From: an uncultured Acetatifactor sp.
GTDB lineage: Bacteria > Bacillota > Clostridia > Lachnospirales > Lachnospiraceae
NCBI GenBank assembly: GCA_910580225.1
Contig: CAJTXE010000024.1
Coordinates: forward strand, 7,275-71,274
Reading direction: 5' to 3'
Length of the DNA: 64,000 bases
Shown here in pieces: positions 23,744-33,422 of the stretch (position 1 is the stretch's first letter; each line of letters starts with the position of its first letter). Both the position numbers and the translations under genes were made by a program. Below the pieces are notes generated by a model. It was not told the origin of the DNA. It did not search any database and worked only from the letters and a program-made list of their open reading frames with translations.

Positions 23744-24986
23744 TTGTCACACGCGCTCCTAACTCTCTGAAATCCCTGCAGATGTTCTCATATCCCCGGT
23801 AGATATAAGGACAGCCCCCCACAAAGCTCTCCCCTTCCGCCATCAGCCCTGCAACTACCAGCGCAGCGCCTCCCCGCAGCTCTCTCGCCTGCACCCGGGC
23901 TCCCTGCAGTGCTTTCACCCCCCATACCTTCACATGACTCGAATCGGTCTGCTCAATGCAGGCACCCATTTTCTTCAGTTCTCCCACAATGCGGAATCGG
24001 TTCTCAAAAATTGTCTCTTCTATGCCGGTACAGCCTCTGCCCCTTGCGGCGGCAGCCAGAACCACAGACTGCAGATCCGTGGGAAATCCCGGGTAAGGAG
24101 CCGTGATCAGTTTCACCGGCAATGGCCGCTCCGGTGCCTGTACATAAATCCCTTCTCTTGATCTGCACACACGCCCGCCCATCTCTTCTGCCGTCAAAAG
24201 AACGGCTTCCATCTCTTCTGCAGGAGCCTGTTCCAGGAAAATTTCTCCTCCCACACCGATACAGCCAAGCAGGTAAGTGCCTGCCACGATACGGTCCGAC
24301 GGCACCCAAAATTTAGTTCCCTGCAGCCGCCTTCCCCCCCGAATCACAATCCTGCTGCTTCCCGCTCCCTCGATGCAGGCTCCGCAGCAGCTTAAATACC
24401 GACACAATGTCTGTATCTCCGGCTCCCTGGCCGCCCCCTCCAAAACAGTCTCCCCCTCTGCCGCCACACCCGCCAATATGATATTCTCTGTAGCTCCCAC
24501 TGAAGGAAACGGCAGACAGATACATGCACCGTGCAATGCATCTGCGGAAGCCCGAAGCTGTCCTTCTTTTTCCATGAATTCCACACCCATCTGTCTAAGG
24601 GCGGACAAATGCAGATCAATGGGACGCTCTCCGATAACGCAGCCTCCGGGATATTCCATTGTCACTTCCCCGCATCTGCCGATCAGGGCACCCAGCAGGC
24701 AGAGGGAGGAACGCATGCCTGTCACTGCCTCTCTTGGCATCTCTCCCTTTGTCACTTTTGCAGAATCCACAAAAATGCCTGTCTTTTGCCAGTGTACGCT
24801 GCAGCCCAGACTTCTTAGGAGGCTGATCATGGAATGTACATCCGCTATCCTGGGACAGTTCCGAATCAAGGAACCCTCCCTGACAAGCAATGTGGCTGCC
24901 AGAACCGGCAGCGAAGCATTTTTTGACCCCTGTATACGAACCTTTCCCTGAAGGGCGATGCCCCCCTGAATACGAATAGAATCCAT
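23736..24986 (-). CDS. murA: UDP-N-acetylglucosamine 1-carboxyvinyltransferase
   Basis: First committed step of peptidoglycan synthesis: adds enolpyruvate from PEP to UDP-GlcNAc. The 416-residue protein has SKNASLPVLAA at 21-31 and the fosfomycin-reactive catalytic cysteine C116 in the loop PGGCVIGERPID, so fosfomycin sensitivity is expected from this protein alone. The SD is GGAAGG at 7-8 bases. It occupies the place in the cluster where murG is normally found between ftsW and ftsQ in many Firmicutes. A second murA copy elsewhere is likely, as Firmicutes commonly carry two. Confidence 0.96.
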   Translation of the reverse strand: MDSIRIQGGIALQGKVRIQGSKNASLPVLAATLLVREGSLIRNCPRIADVHSMISLLRSLGCSVHWQKTGIFVDSAKVTKGEMPREAVTGMRSSLCLLGALIGRCGEVTMEYPGGCVIGERPIDLHLSALRQMGVEFMEKEGQLRASADALHGACICLPFPSVGATENIILAGVAAEGETVLEGAAREPEIQTLCRYLSCCGACIEGAGSSRIVIRGGRRLQGTKFWVPSDRIVAGTYLLGCIGVGGEIFLEQAPAEEMEAVLLTAEEMGGRVCRSREGIYVQAPERPLPVKLITAPYPGFPTDLQSVVLAAAARGRGCTGIEETIFENRFRIVGELKKMGACIEQTDSSHVKVWGVKALQGARVQARELRGGAALVVAGLMAEGESFVGGCPYIYRGYENICRDFRELGARVTSV

Positions 24987-25084
24987 AAAAGCACCTTCCG
25001 GCTTCTTTATAAATTGAACTATTCTATCCTATGAGGAAAACGCCTTTGCTGTACCTTGTCCCAATGGATTTTAGATCTCTCCGG

Positions 25085-26245
25085 TCACAGTTCCTTCAGC
25101 TGAATTCTTCGGGCCACGCTTAAAACCAACCCGATCTCTATCAGAAGAAACATCACCGAGGAGCCTCCGTAGCTGATAAACGGCAGTGATATGCCGGTGT
25201 TCGGAATCGTGGCAGTCACGACTGCTATATTCAGAATCGCCTGGACTGCAATGTGTCCCATGACGCCCACCACAAGCATTGCTCCAAACAGATCGGGTGC
25301 ATTGTTGGCGATTATCATCATCCTCCACAGAAGCATAATAAACATCAGAATAATGGCAACTGCTCCAAACAGACCCAGTTCTTCACAGATAATCGAGAAA
25401 ATCATATCATTCTGTGCCTCTGGAAGGAAGTTCAGCTTCTGCATGCTCTGCCCCAGCCCCTTGCCCCAGATACCGCCGCTGCCAATGGCATAGAGTCCCT
25501 GCAATGTCTGAAATCCGGTATCTGAAGGATCACTCTCCGGATCCAGCCACGACCGGATTCGGTTGCCGCGAAATTCCAGAAAGTCACTTCCCGATACCAC
25601 CAGATAAATCACAAGCGCCGCCGCTGCAAGTACAATCAATGCCATAATGATAAATTTCTTGTAATCAGGACTGGCCACGAAAACCATGATAATGGCAATT
25701 GCCAGAATAATGAGGGCAGAACTCATATTTTTGGTAATCACATAGATTTCCCCTGCAATGGGAAGCGGAAATACCACCATGGTGATAAATCCCTTCATAG
25801 TGCGGACCCCTCTTCCCATCTTGCACACCAGTACGGCCAGAAACAAGATCATGGCAATCTTGGCCACCTCTGCCGGCTGCAGATTCATGGGAATGCCGGG
25901 AATTGCGATCCATCTTCTGGCCCCATGAGATTCCACCCCCAGGGGCGTCAGCACCACCGGGATCAGTGCTGCCGCCACCAGATACCCTAACGTCGCAAAG
26001 CGCTCCCAGAAATGGTAGGGAATATTGGCTACTACAATCATCAGCGCCAGACCCAGAATCACCGCAATCAACTGTCTCTTCAGATAATATGCCGTATCCT
26101 TATACTCCTCAAATGCACTGTAGGAACTGGCAGAATAGATCATCACCAGACCAAACCCCAGGAGAAACAGCACAATGAACAATAGGCTGTAATCAAAAAA
26201 ATATTCGGATTGTTCTTTTTTCTTCGCCCTTCTCCGTGTCCCCAT
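25085..26245 (-). CDS. ftsW: SEDS peptidoglycan glycosyltransferase FtsW (SpoVE-type)
   Basis: Polytopic SEDS protein that polymerises lipid II at the septum together with a class B PBP. Ten hydrophobic helices in 386 residues; conserved blocks GARRWI near 88, LQPAEVAKI near 100, and PNTGISLPFISYGGSS near 345. The start at 26245 has GGGAG five bases upstream; the frame also opens six codons earlier at 26263, without a better site. In the division cluster it could serve vegetative division (FtsW), sporulation (SpoVE) or both; the sequence alone does not decide. Confidence 0.93.
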   Translation of the reverse strand: MGTRRRAKKKEQSEYFFDYSLLFIVLFLLGFGLVMIYSASSYSAFEEYKDTAYYLKRQLIAVILGLALMIVVANIPYHFWERFATLGYLVAAALIPVVLTPLGVESHGARRWIAIPGIPMNLQPAEVAKIAMILFLAVLVCKMGRGVRTMKGFITMVVFPLPIAGEIYVITKNMSSALIILAIAIIMVFVASPDYKKFIIMALIVLAAAALVIYLVVSGSDFLEFRGNRIRSWLDPESDPSDTGFQTLQGLYAIGSGGIWGKGLGQSMQKLNFLPEAQNDMIFSIICEELGLFGAVAIILMFIMLLWRMMIIANNAPDLFGAMLVVGVMGHIAVQAILNIAVVTATIPNTGISLPFISYGGSSVMFLLIEIGLVLSVARRIQLKEL

Positions 26246-26268
26246 AACCACTCCCGCCTTCACCCGGA

Positions 26269-27633
26269 CTATTCCAGCCCGTTGACATATTCCTTAAACA
26301 TTTGTCCTCTTACCTCATAGTTGGGAAACATCCCCCAACTGGCGCAGGCCGGAGACAGTAAAACTGCATCACCGTTTTGCGCAAGTTCTGTACACAGTTT
26401 CAGGCATTCCTCAAAAGTATCGGCAAAACGGATCCGGTCCATCCCGTGTTTTCTCGCACATTCCGCTATTTTTTCCCTGGTCTGGCCGATGAGCACCAGC
26501 CATTTTACTTTGCCGTCAAAGCTCTCTATCCACGCATCGTATTCGCTCTGTTTGTCATATCCTCCTCCGATCAGTATGGTAGGCTTCTGCATTGCCCGGA
26601 TCCCCTGGATAGCCGCGTCCGGATTGGTTCCCTTGGAGTCGTTATAATAGTCCACACCCCCTTTTGCAGCCACAAACTCGATCCTGTGCTCCACTGCCCG
26701 GAACGTCCGCACCACTTTCAGGATTGTATCCATGGGCACTCCCATGCCCTCGGCAACGGCAATGGCTGCCATGACATTTTCCACATTACACAATCCTACC
26801 AGATTCATATCCCTGTGAATATCCAGGAGTGCCTCCTCCCGTCCTCCGAACGCTTTCATCACGGTATCGCCCTGCAGGTAATAGCCCTCTTCCAGTCTCC
26901 GGGCAGAAGAGAAGAATACGGTCCTGGCCGGGCATCTGTCCTTGAAATTGTACGTATATTCATTATCGTAATTCAGCACACAGATATCGTTTTCCGTCTG
27001 ATTTACAGCGATTCGCTCCTTTGCTGCCACATAGGCCTCCATGGTATGATGACGGTTTAAGTGATCCGGTGTGATATTCAGGATGGCTGATACAGCGGGG
27101 TGGAAGGAACGGACAGACTCTAACTGGAAAGAACTGATCTCCCCTACCGTCACGGTATCAGCTGCTGTCTTCAGACATTCCGACGTGTAGGGATTGCCGA
27201 TGTTGCCCACCACAAACGTCCTGCTTTCACCCAGGTATGCTTTCATGATCTCACCTACCAGGGTAGTGGTAGTAGTCTTGCCGTTGGTACCTGTAATTGC
27301 GGCCACTCTCCCTTTCTCCTGCAAAAACCCAAGTTCTATCTCCCCTATGATTGCCGCGCCCTTCTCACGCAGAGAGTTTACCAGCGGTATATCCGTGGGT
27401 ACACCGGGACTCAATACAACTGTCCCGGTACTTTTCAGCACCTCCTCCGGCAGTTCCCCGGTGATACAGACCGCTCTGCTCTCCTTGGGAAGCTTCGCCC
27501 GCAGTGCTTCCTCCGTAAGGTTCTCACAGCTGTCATATAATACCACTTCCGCGCCCATGTGCTCTAAAAGTCCTGCGGAACCGATTCCGCTTAAGCCAGA
27601 GCCGATTACCAGACATTTCTCTCCTGATTTCAT
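26269..27633 (-). CDS. murD: UDP-N-acetylmuramoyl-L-alanine--D-glutamate ligase
   Basis: Adds D-glutamate to UDP-MurNAc-L-Ala, an ATP-dependent step in the cytoplasm. The 454-residue protein shows an N-terminal Rossmann fold (VIGSGLSGIG near 9-17), P-loop TGTNGKTTTT at 114-123, the ligase middle domain (NITPDHLNRH near 200) and the C-terminal domain with LSPACASWGMF. It lies between mraY and ftsW, the usual order. The SD is AGAAAGGAAG. Confidence 0.97.
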   Translation of the reverse strand: MKSGEKCLVIGSGLSGIGSAGLLEHMGAEVVLYDSCENLTEEALRAKLPKESRAVCITGELPEEVLKSTGTVVLSPGVPTDIPLVNSLREKGAAIIGEIELGFLQEKGRVAAITGTNGKTTTTTLVGEIMKAYLGESRTFVVGNIGNPYTSECLKTAADTVTVGEISSFQLESVRSFHPAVSAILNITPDHLNRHHTMEAYVAAKERIAVNQTENDICVLNYDNEYTYNFKDRCPARTVFFSSARRLEEGYYLQGDTVMKAFGGREEALLDIHRDMNLVGLCNVENVMAAIAVAEGMGVPMDTILKVVRTFRAVEHRIEFVAAKGGVDYYNDSKGTNPDAAIQGIRAMQKPTILIGGGYDKQSEYDAWIESFDGKVKWLVLIGQTREKIAECARKHGMDRIRFADTFEECLKLCTELAQNGDAVLLSPACASWGMFPNYEVRGQMFKEYVNGLE

Positions 27634-27795
27634 ATCTTGCTTCCTTTCTGATTCAGGCCCTGTTACGGTCCTTCCTCCGCGCCGTTCCAGCCCCCTTTCG
27701 GATGCTCTGCACTTGTGCCATCACCCTCCGGGCAGCCGCTGTATTTCAGAGTCTGCATCCTCTCTTTTTCCTTCCTGCCGATCCGATTTCCCCTC

Positions 27796-28752
27796 TCAGA
27801 TCCCCCGAAGCGCCAGCAGACACATCAGTGCCGTGATGATGGTGAATAACGCCATGATCCTGGTTTCCGACCACCCGCACAGTTCAAAATGATGATGCAG
27901 AGGTGCCATCTTCAAAAGCCGCTTCCCGCCGCTTGTTTTGAAATAGCCCACCTGAAGGATAACAGAACATACTTCTGCCAGATAAATCATTCCAACCACT
28001 GCTATGTACAGAGGCATCTGCATGACATAGGCGCATCCCGCCACAAAACCGCCCAGAGCCAGCGATCCGGTGTCCCCCATAAATACTTCCGCAGGATGTA
28101 CATTGAAAAGAAGAAAACCCATCAGTGCACCTGCCACCGCACAGGTCAGCGGTTCTATTCCCGATGCGGTTCCTATGGATACCACGGAAAAGAACACGGC
28201 CACCAAAAGCGTAACGCTTCCCGCCAGACCATCCAGACCGTCTGTAAAATTCGTCCCGTTAGCCGTCCCCAGCACAATAAAGAAAAGGATCGGGATATTC
28301 CATACACCGAAATCCAGGTATGTGCCGGCTCTCCAGGGAACCTTCATGGCCAGAGATACGTCAGTGTACCGCATCAGATACCAGGCAAATATGCCGGTGA
28401 CGGTCAGCTGCCCCAATAGCTTCTGCCAGGGGGACAATCCCATGGAACGCCTGCACACTACTTTTATGTAATCATCCGCCAATCCCACCAGGCCGAAGCC
28501 CACTGTAAGAAAAAGGATCGGTGCTATCTTTGGATATTCTTCCATGAAAATCACGGATGTAGCCAGCACGCTCGCCAAGATCAATATCCCGCCCATGGTG
28601 GGGGTTCCTGATTTCTTCAGATGAGCCGCCGGACCATCCTCCCGCACTGTCTGGCCGCATTTCAGTCTCCTCAGAAAAGGGATCAGAACCGGTCCGGCCA
28701 AAGCGCTGATGCAGAAGGAAAGCATAACTGCTGTAATGCTGTTTTTACCCAT
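27796..28752 (-). CDS. mraY: Phospho-N-acetylmuramoyl-pentapeptide transferase
   Basis: Integral membrane enzyme that moves phospho-MurNAc-pentapeptide to undecaprenyl phosphate, forming lipid I. About ten helices in 318 residues, with the acidic motifs GLADDYIK near 90-97, NFTDGLDGLA near 165-174, and MGDTGSLALGG near 223-233, plus the LHHHFEL segment near the C-terminus. The SD is AAAGGAACAG. A 160-base gap to murD contains no supported gene. Confidence 0.97.
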   Translation of the reverse strand: MGKNSITAVMLSFCISALAGPVLIPFLRRLKCGQTVREDGPAAHLKKSGTPTMGGILILASVLATSVIFMEEYPKIAPILFLTVGFGLVGLADDYIKVVCRRSMGLSPWQKLLGQLTVTGIFAWYLMRYTDVSLAMKVPWRAGTYLDFGVWNIPILFFIVLGTANGTNFTDGLDGLAGSVTLLVAVFFSVVSIGTASGIEPLTCAVAGALMGFLLFNVHPAEVFMGDTGSLALGGFVAGCAYVMQMPLYIAVVGMIYLAEVCSVILQVGYFKTSGGKRLLKMAPLHHHFELCGWSETRIMALFTIITALMCLLALRGI

Positions 28753-28801
28753 CGGCTGTTCCTTTCTATTTTAGTCCTGTTGCTGTATCTGTACTTACTG
28801 T

Positions 28802-30538
28802 TCACTCATGATATTCAGCGATTCCCAGATAGGGCAGGATATTCTCGTAGAGCTGGCGTATCATCGGCGCAGCCACCTGTCCTCCATAATAGACTCCCTG
28901 GGGATTATTTACAATAGCCAGGGCAATTACCTGCGGGTCATCTGCCGGCGCAAAACCAACAAAAGAAGCAATATAACGCCCGCTGCCCCGGGGCAGGGTC
29001 TGACTGGTAGCCGTCTTGCCTCCCACCCGGAAGCCTTCCACTTTGCCGTTGGACCCGCTGCCCTCCTTCACCACCATTTCCAAAATCTCCCGCATGGTGG
29101 CACTTACCTCCTCTGATACGATTCCGGGCGTCACCGGGTAATCGAAGGTCTCCACCACATTCCCATCTGAATCCAGGGTCCGCACCCCGAAATGGGGTGT
29201 TACCCGATTTCCCCCGTTTACGATGGAGGCGGCTGTTGTCAGAAGCTGTATTGGAGTAATCTGAAAGGACTGGCCAAAAGCCACTGTGGCAAGTTCTACA
29301 TTGCCCATATCTTCTTTTCTGTGCATGATGGTCCCCGCCTCACCGGGCAGGTCTATACCAGTCTTTTTCTTGAGTCCGAACTGTTCGAAATAACCATAGT
29401 AGCTGTCAAGCCCAAGCCGCATTCCCACAGTGATCAGGGCCGGATTACAGGAATTCATCATAGTATGAGTGAAATCCTGGCTGCCGTGTCCCGCCACCTT
29501 ATGACAGCGTATCTTCCTGTCATCTACGATGATAAACCCCGGACAACTGAAGGAGCTCGCCGGCGTCACCACACCTGCCGAGAGTCCGGCTGCCGCTGTT
29601 ATGATCTTAAAAGTGGAGCCGGGCTCATATGTATCATTTATGCATCCGTTCCTCCAGATGCCGTTCAGCAGATTCTGCTTTTCTTCCGCAGTCAGGTTTT
29701 CCGCGGTTCCTTCCGGCAGTTCATAAGGCTGGTTTAAGTCGAATTCCGGTACGTTCACCATGGCAAGCATTTCCCCGTTTCGAGGGTCCATCACCAGAAT
29801 GGACACGCTGTCTGCCTGCTTGGTGGCAAGCGCCTGGTATGCCAGCTGCGTGGCATAAGCCTGAACATTCAGATCCATGCTAATGCACAGGTCCAATCCT
29901 GCCTCCGGCTCTATGCGCCGCTCTCCGGCAGATTCCACCTCAATACCCCTGGCATCCGTCACAGTCAGAATCTTCCCCGGCTTCCCCTCCATGTACTTGT
30001 CATAGATTACTTCCAGGCCAATAATCCCCTGGTTGTCGCTCCCGGTAAAGCCCAGTACCTTACTGCCCAGTTCTCCGTTGGGATAGTAGCGCTTATAGTC
30101 CTCATCCACTTTTACTCCGGCCAGATCATACTCCCGGATACGATCCCCGGTTTCCTTATCCACATTGCTTTTGACCCGTTCCATGGAGGAATATTTTTCC
30201 ACGCGCTTCCGCACATATTCTTCTGTAAGTTCCAGTTCCCTGCTGAGGATTTCGATCACCTCATCCGGGTCTTCTATCTGATTGTAAATTACGGATACGG
30301 TACAAACCGTTCTGTTATCCGCCAGCACCTTTCCATTGCAGTCCAGGATTCTCCCCCGGGCAGCCTTGATGCTGCGCTCCCGCTCGTGCAGGTCGGTGGC
30401 CAGACTGGCATAATGGTCCGAACGCCAAACGCACAGATATACCAGTCGTCCGAAGAGAAAGGAAAATATGCCGGCAAACAGCAGAAAGCTTACCAGTATC
30501 TTCTTCCTGTGGACTATTTTATTATTGTCCGAAAGCAT
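28802..30538 (-). CDS. Class B penicillin-binding protein with KTA third motif
   Basis: Transpeptidase of the FtsI/SpoVD group, 578 residues: membrane helix about 13-35, pedestal domain about 50-215, and transpeptidase domain with STFK (S308, K311), SCN (363-365) and third motif KTA at 508-510. The usual third motif is KTG; the codon at 29009-29011 reads Ala in the DNA itself. The final residues lack PASTA domains. It follows a second class B PBP in the dcw cluster, so one may be vegetative (FtsI) and the other for sporulation (SpoVD). Which is which cannot be told here. Confidence 0.9.
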   Translation of the reverse strand: MLSDNNKIVHRKKILVSFLLFAGIFSFLFGRLVYLCVWRSDHYASLATDLHERERSIKAARGRILDCNGKVLADNRTVCTVSVIYNQIEDPDEVIEILSRELELTEEYVRKRVEKYSSMERVKSNVDKETGDRIREYDLAGVKVDEDYKRYYPNGELGSKVLGFTGSDNQGIIGLEVIYDKYMEGKPGKILTVTDARGIEVESAGERRIEPEAGLDLCISMDLNVQAYATQLAYQALATKQADSVSILVMDPRNGEMLAMVNVPEFDLNQPYELPEGTAENLTAEEKQNLLNGIWRNGCINDTYEPGSTFKIITAAAGLSAGVVTPASSFSCPGFIIVDDRKIRCHKVAGHGSQDFTHTMMNSCNPALITVGMRLGLDSYYGYFEQFGLKKKTGIDLPGEAGTIMHRKEDMGNVELATVAFGQSFQITPIQLLTTAASIVNGGNRVTPHFGVRTLDSDGNVVETFDYPVTPGIVSEEVSATMREILEMVVKEGSGSNGKVEGFRVGGKTATSQTLPRGSGRYIASFVGFAPADDPQVIALAIVNNPQGVYYGGQVAAPMIRQLYENILPYLGIAEYHE

Positions 30539-30626
30539 TTATGCCTCATACAGAAGGTATTGATATACTGTATTCGATTTTGCGCCACGATATGAATCTC
30601 CGGCACAAAAAAGCTGAATTTTCAGA

Positions 30627-32870
30627 TCATCCTGTCAGGTTTGGATTCAGCGGAAGATCTGTATTCGGCACCGATTCCGCCCCCTCCACCGGGATCCCGG
30701 TCTGTGCATCATACTGTCTTCCGTCCGGCCCTACACGGTATCCTGTCTCCTGGTCAATCGGATAATCCATCCAAGGTGCATTATACACACCGCCTGTCCC
30801 CTGACCTTCCTCACCGCCTTCCGGGTTGTCTCCCTCCGGATCACCCGGTGTATTGCCCTCAGGGTTTTCCGGATCAGCACCTTCCGGCGTCTGGATATAC
30901 TGGCTGGTAATTTCCAGCTGCAGCGCGTCCAGCTCTGCCTGCTCTGCCTCTGTCACAGGCTCTGTCATGAAGATATTCAGGTAGGGAAGCGCCTCCATCA
31001 GGATGCTGCGGGCCATGACCGTTGCCACTCTGGCGTTGTCCTGCTTCTCCGCATTCAATCTGTCCACTACCACATAGATGGCAATCTCCGGGTCATCTGC
31101 CGGAACACAGCCGATAAAGGATACCACGTACTCATTCTCAGAACGTTTGTTGGTCATGGGATCAATGGTTTCCGCAGTACCCGTTTTTCCTCCCAGCTTA
31201 TAGCCAGGAGGCTTTGCCGATGTGCCGGTCCCGTATTCTACTACCGCCTTGCAGTACTGCCTGATCAAAGCCGATGTTGATTCCGAAACTGTCTGCTTCA
31301 GAATCCTGGGCTCAATATTTTTCACCGTTGCACCACTGGCGTTGGTAATCTTATTTACCATATGGGGCTCATAATAATATCCGCCATTGACCAGAGAGCA
31401 GAAACCTGTAATCATCTCTATCATGGTTACATTAAAGTTCTGTCCGAAGCTATTGGTAGCCAGGTCTGTGGGTCCCATATTTTCCGGAGTGTAAATCAGA
31501 CTGGCCGTCCGGGCCTCCCCCGCCAGATCAATGTTGGTTTTGAGCCCAAAATTAAAAATATTCTGAAACTTGCAGAAATCCTCTTTTCCCATCATCTGGG
31601 CAATCTTCATCATTGTCACATTACAGGAGGTCGCAATGGAATTTTCCAGGCTCATATGCCCCCGCGCATGACATTTGATAGGATAACCTCCCACCTCCAA
31701 CACTCCGGTACACTCAAAACTGGTATTCTGAGATACCGCCCCCTGTTCCAGTGCCGCCGCCACTGTAAAGGGTTTGGCCGTAGATCCTGGTTCATAGGTA
31801 TCGGTGATACAGAAATTTTTCCACAGATAGTTCAGATTTACATACATTTGGCTGTCATCCATGGCTGCTACCACATTTTCGTCAATGATTGTATTCGTCT
31901 TCTTAATCTCATAGTATCCGTTGGCATTGGTTATCTGCTCCACCATTCTGGAACCATACATGGCTGCGGGATTACGTGTATCGTTCAGATCATATGTCGG
32001 ATAACTGGCCATGGCAAGGATTTCCCCTGTATTGGCCTTCATGATAATGCAGCCCACATTCTCGGCGCCGTTTCCTGTACGAACCTTATTCTGATACTCA
32101 TCATTAAACTTTTTCAGGTTCTTTTCCACCATCATCTGCAGATTGGCATCGATAGTGGAATGTATATCGTAACCGTCCACGGCCGATTTTACAGTACGTT
32201 CCAGTGCCAGATCATCATTCAGGTAACCATATTCTCTGCCGTTGACCCCATTCAAGACATCATTATAATATTCTTCCAACCCATAACTGCCCTGACTGTC
32301 TGTGGTGGTAAAGCCAATTACATCCGCTGCAAGAGAACCATAGGGATAAATCCGTTTGTACTCCTCCTCAAACCAGACTCCCCTGATCTTGGAATCCTCC
32401 TCTTCCTGTGCTTTCTGAAAGCCGCTGATTTGCTCATAGGTCAGCCGTCGTAAGGGTACATACCAGGAAGACTTCTTATTTGTGGTCACATATTCTCTTA
32501 TTTTCGCCATATCCAGGTCAAAATTCTCACCCAATGCCTCCAGTGTGGGTTCCAGATAGATCATTTCTCCCCTCAGTTCCGATGTCATCACCTTGGCATC
32601 GATGACCAGGTTATAGACTTTCTCACTGGTTGCAAGTCTGGTTCCCTTGGCATCCACGATATTGCCCCGGCGGAAGGGGATGATTGAAGAAGTATATCCC
32701 TGCTGTGACAGTACCTGTTTCTGATAATTGGTCTCGTTTTTCCTGGTGATCCATAAAAGTCTGGCACTGAGTCCCACAAAAGCCAGCAGAACCAGCCCAT
32801 ACAGTACCACCAGTTTCTTCTGCATTTTGATGGAAAACCTGTTTTTATTTTCCTTCTTCCCTGCTCTCAA
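30627..32870 (-). CDS. Class B penicillin-binding protein (FtsI/SpoVD-like) with acidic Pro/Gly-rich tail
   Basis: A 747-residue septal-type transpeptidase. The membrane helix is at about 19-38, the dimerisation/pedestal domain at about 60-230, and the catalytic domain carries STAK (S363, K366), SCN (415-417) and canonical KTG (562-564). Residues from about 640 form a low-complexity tail rich in Pro, Glu, Gly and Asn (PEGADPENPEGNTPGDPEG and similar) and end with a WMDYPIDQETGYRVGPDGRQYD segment. There is no PASTA domain. It directly follows ftsL, the usual ftsI position, so it is the more likely divisome PBP. Confidence 0.92.
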   Translation of the reverse strand: MRAGKKENKNRFSIKMQKKLVVLYGLVLLAFVGLSARLLWITRKNETNYQKQVLSQQGYTSSIIPFRRGNIVDAKGTRLATSEKVYNLVIDAKVMTSELRGEMIYLEPTLEALGENFDLDMAKIREYVTTNKKSSWYVPLRRLTYEQISGFQKAQEEEDSKIRGVWFEEEYKRIYPYGSLAADVIGFTTTDSQGSYGLEEYYNDVLNGVNGREYGYLNDDLALERTVKSAVDGYDIHSTIDANLQMMVEKNLKKFNDEYQNKVRTGNGAENVGCIIMKANTGEILAMASYPTYDLNDTRNPAAMYGSRMVEQITNANGYYEIKKTNTIIDENVVAAMDDSQMYVNLNYLWKNFCITDTYEPGSTAKPFTVAAALEQGAVSQNTSFECTGVLEVGGYPIKCHARGHMSLENSIATSCNVTMMKIAQMMGKEDFCKFQNIFNFGLKTNIDLAGEARTASLIYTPENMGPTDLATNSFGQNFNVTMIEMITGFCSLVNGGYYYEPHMVNKITNASGATVKNIEPRILKQTVSESTSALIRQYCKAVVEYGTGTSAKPPGYKLGGKTGTAETIDPMTNKRSENEYVVSFIGCVPADDPEIAIYVVVDRLNAEKQDNARVATVMARSILMEALPYLNIFMTEPVTEAEQAELDALQLEITSQYIQTPEGADPENPEGNTPGDPEGDNPEGGEEGQGTGGVYNAPWMDYPIDQETGYRVGPDGRQYDAQTGIPVEGAESVPNTDLPLNPNLTG

Positions 32871-32882
32871 TCCGCACCTCTG

Positions 32883-33398
32883 TCAATTGTTATTTGTCAC
32901 CTGCCGCATATAATCCCCGCTCTCATTTTCATATTCAATGATCTGGCCCTCCTGTGCATATACCATTCCCAGTTCCATGATGGCGATCCTCTTGATCTCC
33001 TCCAGGTTGATACTGCTGAGAATACGGTTATATTCTTCGTCATTCGCCACCTTCAGACGATTCAACGTGCTTTGGCTGGCCGCCACACTTTTGGTCAGAT
33101 TTGTCAGCTCCGCCTGAAGCTGAACATAATTTACCAGAATAAACGCAGCCGCACAGAGAGCCGCCATCAGAAAGACCACATAACCTGCGTTCATGTAATG
33201 GGCCTTATCCCGATTTTTGCGTACCTCATGATGGGGTTTCTTTACAGGCAGTTCTTTCTGTTCCGGCTCCTCCTGGCGCCTCTTGGGCTCCAGCTTTCGT
33301 ACTGTATTCCCATAGACATAACTTCCTGCTTCTCCTTCGTACACTTTTCTGTCCTCATCATAAGATACCGGTCTGCTGCTTTTTCTGTTTCGACTCAT
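32883..33398 (-). CDS. ftsL: FtsL-like division protein
   Basis: A 171-residue bitopic protein: a charged cytoplasmic N-terminus of about 70 residues, one membrane helix (about 71-92), then a coiled-coil-like heptad region (LQAELTNLTKSVAASQSTLNRL) and a short tail with IAMELGMVYAQ. This fits FtsL, which bridges FtsQ/DivIC and FtsW-FtsI. FtsL sequences diverge widely, so identity rests on topology and on the position between rsmH and the PBP. The long, charged N-terminal extension is a notable lineage feature. Confidence 0.82.
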   Translation of the reverse strand: MSRNRKSSRPVSYDEDRKVYEGEAGSYVYGNTVRKLEPKRRQEEPEQKELPVKKPHHEVRKNRDKAHYMNAGYVVFLMAALCAAAFILVNYVQLQAELTNLTKSVAASQSTLNRLKVANDEEYNRILSSINLEEIKRIAIMELGMVYAQEGQIIEYENESGDYMRQVTNNN

Positions 33399-33422
33399 AA
33401 ATTCTCCTGCTTTCTTTCTATA

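Noticed and set aside
27634..27795. 31-codon frame in the mraY-murD gap
   Set aside because: The SD directly touches the ATG with no spacing and no protein features are visible.
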